Below, one piece after another: positions 22,967-26,925 of a stretch of DNA of 26,925 bases; within the stretch, counting starts at the first letter, position 1; each line of letters starts with the position of its first letter. Location: the NCBI RefSeq assembly GCF_041642155.1, contig NZ_JBEPWZ010000016.1, forward strand, positions 1 to 26,925. The letters run 5' to 3'. The stretch comes from Fodinibius sp041642155. Its GTDB lineage: Bacteria > Bacteroidota > Rhodothermia > Balneolales > Balneolaceae. The translations under genes and the position numbers were made by a program. The notes beneath the pieces are model-generated. The model worked only from the letters and a program-made list of their open reading frames with translations, ran no database searches and was not told the DNA's origin.

Positions 22967-23968
22967 ATGAATTATACGCTTTCGGATTTTGATTACGACC
23001 TTCCGGAGAAGCTGATTGCCCAGCAGCCGGCTCAGCCACGCGATCATGCCCGGCTGCTGGTCTATAACCGGAGGTCGGGAACCATCACAGATGATTTTTT
23101 TTACAACCTCCCGGATTACCTGCCGGAAGATACCACGCTTGTGCTCAACAACAGCAAGGTTGAAAAATGCCGGTTGCTGTTCGAGGACGGGAAAAAAGAG
23201 ATTTTCATTCTGGATGCCGCCAGCGACACGACGGTTCGCGCCCTTGTGCGCCCCGGCAAAAAGTTCAAAAAGGGACGGACGCTTCAGCTTACCGATGCCA
23301 TTGCTGTTACGGTCGTGGATATCGATGAGGAAGGCATACGTACGCTGCGGCTTCGTCCCCCTCTCAATGATGAGGTCTATAATCAATATAAATATACTCC
23401 TTTCCCCCCCTATATAGAACAAAATGAATCACTGTCGGAAGAGTATCAGACCATTTACGCACGCGATTCAGGGAGCAAGGCCGCGCCTACGGCGGGACTT
23501 CATTTTACGGATGAGCTGCTCACTGAAATCCGGCGCTCCGGGATACAACAGGCCGAAGTGACCCTGCACGTGGGACTGGGAACCTTCGCGCCGGTCAAAA
23601 CGGAAACCATCGAAGAACATACCATGCACTCCGAATGGTTCAGGCTCACTCCAAAAACCGCCCGGCAGCTGAATCAGGCCGATCATCTGACGGCCGTCGG
23701 CACCACCAGCGTGCGTGTTTTGGAGACGTGCCTCCGGCAAAGTGAGCGGTTTACCCCGACCGCTATGGAAACCGATATCTTCATTCGTCCGGGGTACCGG
23801 TTTAAGGCCGTAGATGCCCTCATCACCAACTTCCACCTGCCCAAAAGCACCCTGCTGATGCTGGTCGCCGCCTACACCGGCTTTGACGAAATGAAGCATA
23901 TCTACCAGCATGCCATAGGCAAGGGATATCGCTTCTATTCCTTTGGCGACGCCATGTTGATCTTGTGA
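22967..23968 (+). CDS. queA: tRNA preQ1(34) S-adenosylmethionine ribosyltransferase-isomerase
   Basis: Moves the ribosyl part of SAM onto preQ1 at tRNA position 34, giving epoxyqueuosine. I take the ATG at 22967 (MNYTLSDFDYDLPEKLIAQ, 333 aa) since QueA proteins begin with this block; the upstream ATG at 22949 adds six unlikely residues. Family signatures include PRDHARLLV, LVLNNSKV, SKAAPTAGLHFT, VTLHVGLGTFAPV and FHLPKSTLLMLVAAY, ending in GYRFYSFGDAMLI. Length is normal (about 340). It follows dinB by 253 bp on the same strand and is convergent with the next gene. Together with miaA it is the second tRNA anticodon-loop modifier in the window. Confidence 0.98.
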   Translation: MNYTLSDFDYDLPEKLIAQQPAQPRDHARLLVYNRRSGTITDDFFYNLPDYLPEDTTLVLNNSKVEKCRLLFEDGKKEIFILDAASDTTVRALVRPGKKFKKGRTLQLTDAIAVTVVDIDEEGIRTLRLRPPLNDEVYNQYKYTPFPPYIEQNESLSEEYQTIYARDSGSKAAPTAGLHFTDELLTEIRRSGIQQAEVTLHVGLGTFAPVKTETIEEHTMHSEWFRLTPKTARQLNQADHLTAVGTTSVRVLETCLRQSERFTPTAMETDIFIRPGYRFKAVDALITNFHLPKSTLLMLVAAYTGFDEMKHIYQHAIGKGYRFYSFGDAMLIL

Positions 23969-24169
23969 TCCTCTTGTGAGAGCCGATCACCAATGCCGAA
24001 AGCGGTAGCGAGCAATCCGCCTTATCCCCATCTAAACAAGCTCCTGTCCCCGCCTGCAGCAGAAGGGCCACCGGCAATGCCACGAAGCTTTACCACTACC
24101 TGACCGCACGTATCGCTAAACTGATCAGCTTTTTAAATTTAAGCCTCATCCGGCCCGCAACAGGCATAC

Positions 24170-24541
24170 TTAGCTTTCCGGATCCTGCTGCTGCATCTGC
24201 TGCATTTGATCCTGCATATCCTTGCTGTCCACCATCTTCACCTGGTTTTTCAGGGAGGTGGAGAGCTCCTCAACATCGTCTTCCGTGAGCACTTCGTCGA
24301 TATCTTCAATACCGATCTTTTGCAGCAAATTATAAATCATGCGGTTAAACAGCATCTGCTGTGCCGCTGAGCTGAGCTGCATTAACTGCTGCTGTGGAAT
24401 TTGTGCACCGGATAATTTCACCTTATTCATGACCGGCTCGAGCAGTGCTTCGATCTTTTTGGACATCTGCTGTTCCAGCTCTTTGGCGTCTTTATTCTCT
24501 TTACTTGTGACCTCGTTACCAGAGGGATCAACTAATTTCAT
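24170..24541 (-). CDS. Unrecognised small Gln/Met-rich helical protein
   Basis: A 123-residue protein with no family I can name. It has a short N-terminal beta-like MKLVDPSGNEVTS, then a long charged helix (KDAKELEQQMSKKIEALLEPVMNK), a helical middle with QQQLMQLSSAAQQMLFNRMIYNLLQK, an acidic segment (IEDIDEVLTEDDVEEL), and a tail very rich in Gln and Met (DMQDQMQQMQQQDPES). There is no signal peptide or membrane segment, so it is cytoplasmic and probably oligomeric or coiled-coil. It is convergent with queA across 201 bp and 310 bp downstream of the SusD gene. Reading frame, codon use and a conserved-looking amphipathic pattern support it as real. Function unknown. Confidence 0.72.
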   Translation of the reverse strand: MKLVDPSGNEVTSKENKDAKELEQQMSKKIEALLEPVMNKVKLSGAQIPQQQLMQLSSAAQQMLFNRMIYNLLQKIGIEDIDEVLTEDDVEELSTSLKNQVKMVDSKDMQDQMQQMQQQDPES

Positions 24542-24851
24542 TGGTATCTATTCTTTATTTGGAATTACTTCATGTTCACTGTCATAAACAGAGGTTGTGA
24601 GGATATCGTTTATATTGCGAAACGGCAAATGTTTTGTCAGGTTTGGAGATATGATAGCCGCGAATCAGGAAAAAGTGGAAACAGATCATTTTAAATATAT
24701 AGTAAGAACGGTTTAGTTAATACTGACAAAGGAGGTTCAAAAATCCCCCCCTTTTCCCTGTATCCACCTCCTGTAACCTGTATAAAACCAAACTGGCCAG
24801 CCTTTTAAAGCCAGCCAGCAGGTCTGTTACGCTCGTTTATCGTTATCAGTA
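24542..24851. other. 310-bp gene-free region between the small Gln-rich gene and susD
   Basis: No gene was found. On the susD side is a GC-rich hairpin (24793-24818) that may end the SusCD transcript. The sequence AAAGGAGG at 24728-24735 on the plus strand looks like a ribosome site but no start codon follows. On the other side, the minus-strand promoter expected for the Gln-rich gene was not found in consensus form. Confidence 0.65.
24793..24818 (-). terminator. Putative terminator of the SusC/SusD transcript
   Basis: CTGGC (24793-24797) pairs with GCCAG (24814-24818), with an inner GC/GC and TT/AA pairing separated by mismatches. On the minus strand the stem is followed by TTTGGTTTTATA, a broken U tract. 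It lies 34 bases past the susD stop. Moderate quality only. Confidence 0.45.
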
Positions 24852-26516
24852 TTAGTATCCCGGGTTTTGCGGGAACGCCTCGCTGGCGCCTTCCGTGCGG
24901 TCGATCTGTGTCTGAGGGATTGGTCTTAACTGATGGTGCTCATCCATCAGGCCATCCCGTTGAACTTCCGGATTATATTGGTAGGCCCGCTCCACGAGCA
25001 ACCCTGTTCGTTTCAGGTCGTACCAGCGGAACTGTTCCGCCAGTAATTCTCTCGCCCTTTCCTCGAGGATAGCATTAAGGTCTACTTCAGAAGGATCCAG
25101 TTCCATGGCGTCCTCCTGTCCTGGCCAAGCCGCCCTACGTCGGACTTCATTTATATGGTCGGCGGCATCCTGTTGGCTACCGCTGCCCAATAAGAGAGCT
25201 TCCGCTGCAATCAGGTGCGTTTCGGCCAGTCTGAAGGCAAGGAAATCCCGCCATCCAGCCGTAGTGTTCAGTTCAGGACGACCCGGTGATTCATGTTTCG
25301 CAACGGGTGGAAAATCCCTTGGATTATAATCCGAAGGCGTTACTACTGTGTAGGGTTTTTCCTGCTTCTCAGCCTCTGTCCATTCAATTCCCGGGAAATA
25401 GATCGCCGTGTCACCCATAGCCATGTCAACTCCCTCCACTCCATTTACCGTATAAGTTCCGGGATTAACTACGTAAAATACATCTCTGAAAAAAGCGTCG
25501 TATCTCGAGTCTTTATCTCGAGTATCCGGTCCCAATAAATCATCATAAAGATACTCAGTGGGACGAAATCGCTTAAACGGTCGCCCATACTCGATAGTTC
25601 TGTTCATACCCGGCATCTCGTCGTAAGTAGTGAGATAGTAGAGGTGAGATTCATTTCCTATTTCGTTGAGCAGTACGTCTTCTGAATTTTGTACGGCCCA
25701 AATGACCTCCTCATTTCGCTCGTTACCAACGGCCCAAACATCGGCTACATCCTCAAGAAGCGAAAAATTATAGTCATTAATAACGGTTTCGGCGAGGACT
25801 GCAGCACGATCGTAATCATTCGCTTCTCCGGCATCGTCCCGATAGAATTCAGAAGCCCTTGTAAGCAATACGCGTGCCAGCAGATGTTCGGCAGCAGGCT
25901 TGGTTGCCCTGCCGTAATCGGCCGCTTCTGCAGGCAATTCATCGATCGCCTGCTCCAGGTCACTGACTATTTGGCCAAAGACTTCACTAACGGGAGCCCT
26001 GGAGGCCTCGGTTTCCACGCCTTCGGTTTCTTCGGTTGTCACATGAACCGGACCGTATTGCTGAACGAGAATAAAATAAAAGTGAGCTCGGAGGAATCGT
26101 GCCTCTGCAGATCGAAGTCTAACTGTTTCTTCATCCAGTCCTTCGACCTGATCAGCCCGGTTAAGGACGGTGTTGGCAATATTAATACCTTCATACATTT
26201 CATCCCACAGCTCTTGGGCCCAGGCTGTGGATGCATTTAGCTGGACACCATAGAAGTTCCACTGTTTATGGCTGCCATCTGCACCTTCATGGAATATATC
26301 AACGCCATACCCTTCCGTCATGCCATGTCCTCTTTCTCGGCCATAATATTGTCTTAACTGGTGATAAGCAGCATTCATAACTTCCTCGAATCCCTCAGGG
26401 GTATTAAATCGATCATTCCCTACCTCGGATCGCACTTCTTCATCCAACAGATCTGAGCATGAAATTGCCACCAATGCTACAGATACCACAAGTATTATAT
26501 GCTTTACTTTTAACAT
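24852..26516 (-). CDS. RagB/SusD-family surface lipoprotein
   Basis: The cell-surface lid and substrate-binding partner of a SusC transporter. The 554 residues begin with MLKVKHIILVVSVALVAISC, with a lipobox ending at C20. The N-terminal TPR-like helices (about 40-230) include ELWDEMYEGINIANTVLNR and AEARFLRAHFYFILVQQYGPV. The C-terminal SusD part has WRDFLAFRLAETHLIAAEALL, the INEVRRRA and LAEQFRWYDLKRTG stretches, and the ending LRPIPQTQIDR...FPQNPGY, nearly universal in the family. It starts 20 bp after the SusC gene. No sulfatase, glycoside hydrolase or peptidase is in view to indicate the substrate, because the locus continues past the window edge. Confidence 0.96.
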   Translation of the reverse strand: MLKVKHIILVVSVALVAISCSDLLDEEVRSEVGNDRFNTPEGFEEVMNAAYHQLRQYYGRERGHGMTEGYGVDIFHEGADGSHKQWNFYGVQLNASTAWAQELWDEMYEGINIANTVLNRADQVEGLDEETVRLRSAEARFLRAHFYFILVQQYGPVHVTTEETEGVETEASRAPVSEVFGQIVSDLEQAIDELPAEAADYGRATKPAAEHLLARVLLTRASEFYRDDAGEANDYDRAAVLAETVINDYNFSLLEDVADVWAVGNERNEEVIWAVQNSEDVLLNEIGNESHLYYLTTYDEMPGMNRTIEYGRPFKRFRPTEYLYDDLLGPDTRDKDSRYDAFFRDVFYVVNPGTYTVNGVEGVDMAMGDTAIYFPGIEWTEAEKQEKPYTVVTPSDYNPRDFPPVAKHESPGRPELNTTAGWRDFLAFRLAETHLIAAEALLLGSGSQQDAADHINEVRRRAAWPGQEDAMELDPSEVDLNAILEERARELLAEQFRWYDLKRTGLLVERAYQYNPEVQRDGLMDEHHQLRPIPQTQIDRTEGASEAFPQNPGY

Positions 26517-26536
26517 GATAAAATTCCTTTGTCGGT

Positions 26537-26925
26537 TTAAAATGATAAGTTAAGTCCAAAGTTGAGAGTCCACCGCGACGGAGTACTATTCCCGGTACCC
26601 GTCTCGGGATCTACACCGTTGTGTTTTTGCACAAATGGAGCATAGACATATGGATTATCGGCATTAACCGTTAACCTGAGTGATTGAGCACCAAGTATAT
26701 TTTGAACCACGTCCGCCGGTAAATTATAGGAAAGACCTACATTACGAAGTCTCAGAAAATCTCCATCATAGTAATTCCGCGTGTCATCATATATCGGAAT
26801 CTCCAAATCGGCCCGCGGTTGCGGCTGATCATTGGTCGGATTGTCAGGCGTCCAGTAATCCGACTTGGGATCGTTATAGCGGCCGGTCATCGCCCCATTC
26901 ATAACTCCACTCTCAATCATACTAC
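26537..26925 (-). CDS. SusC/RagA TonB-linked outer-membrane transporter, C-terminus (partial)
   Basis: The last ~129 residues of a SusC-like TonB-dependent barrel; the reading frame is open to the window edge, so only the end is seen. The segment DFLRLRNVGLSYNLPADVV, then LRLTVNADNPYVYAPF, KHNGVDPETG and the final SRWTLNFGLNLSF are the typical closing strands of SusC proteins (LR-x-V-x-L-x-Y, NP-x-x-x-T-x-Y-x-G-x-DPE, terminal Phe). It pairs with the SusD gene 20 bp downstream. The N-terminal plug, any STN domain and the substrate cannot be judged here. Confidence 0.94.
   Translation of the reverse strand, partial: SMIESGVMNGAMTGRYNDPKSDYWTPDNPTNDQPQPRADLEIPIYDDTRNYYDGDFLRLRNVGLSYNLPADVVQNILGAQSLRLTVNADNPYVYAPFVQKHNGVDPETGTGNSTPSRWTLNFGLNLSF

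Noticed and set aside
24728..24735. Strong Shine-Dalgarno-like AAAGGAGG on the plus strand
   Set aside because: No start codon follows at a usable distance and no open frame begins there; this lineage also uses weak ribosome sites.

Overview
The window looks like chromosome of a Bacteroidota-superphylum bacterium, most likely a Balneolota/Rhodothermota relative. This is inferred from gene content, with no 16S in view. The signs are a SusC/SusD pair, a DUF4270 lipoprotein beside a half-length GT5 'glycogen synthase', separate PurS and PurQ, TAnnTTTG-type promoter matches, weak Shine-Dalgarno signals and moderate GC. Gene density is high and most genes are housekeeping. No tRNA, rRNA, CRISPR array, prophage or transposase gene was seen.

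Layout. 1-2106: argS on the plus strand, flanked by heptanucleotide repeats, including 11 perfect GGTTATC units that begin in its stop codon. 2107-4972 (minus): dnaN, an overlapping SAM hydrolase (DUF62) gene and a class I methyltransferase. 5199-8710 (plus): miaA, purS, clpS, purQ, lptB and a rhodanese, tightly packed up to lptB. 8937-18022 (minus): glgB, then comA, truncated GT5, DUF4270 lipoprotein, outer-membrane barrel and periplasmic TPR protein at short spacing, then rho behind a hairpin-rich leader. 18300-20339 (minus): glutamate-type dehydrogenase and a 2H cyclic phosphodiesterase. 20340-21389: an intergenic region with a MITE-like element and a strong terminator, then two paralogous small membrane proteins. 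21625-23968 (plus): dinB and queA. 24170-26925 (minus): an unrecognised Gln-rich protein, SusD and the C-terminus of SusC, cut by the window edge.

How the genes connect. The miaA-lptB run mixes tRNA modification, purine synthesis (PurS and PurQ, subunits of FGAM synthase together with a PurL not seen here), a ClpS-like adaptor and LPS export. The comA-GT5-DUF4270-barrel-TPR run has the makeup of an envelope unit: a sulfonate-forming enzyme, a probably non-catalytic glycosyltransferase half-domain, a lipoprotein, a barrel and a periplasmic TPR protein. It is the best candidate for an uncharacterised system, but its joint function is inference. SusC/SusD indicates TonB-dependent glycan or oligomer uptake.

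Non-coding signals of interest are a palindromic motif family (about AAGAGGSYTTTTGCAAAA) at three intergenic loci, hairpins in the rho leader, and the heptamer array at argS. No clearly new defence or mobile system is visible.
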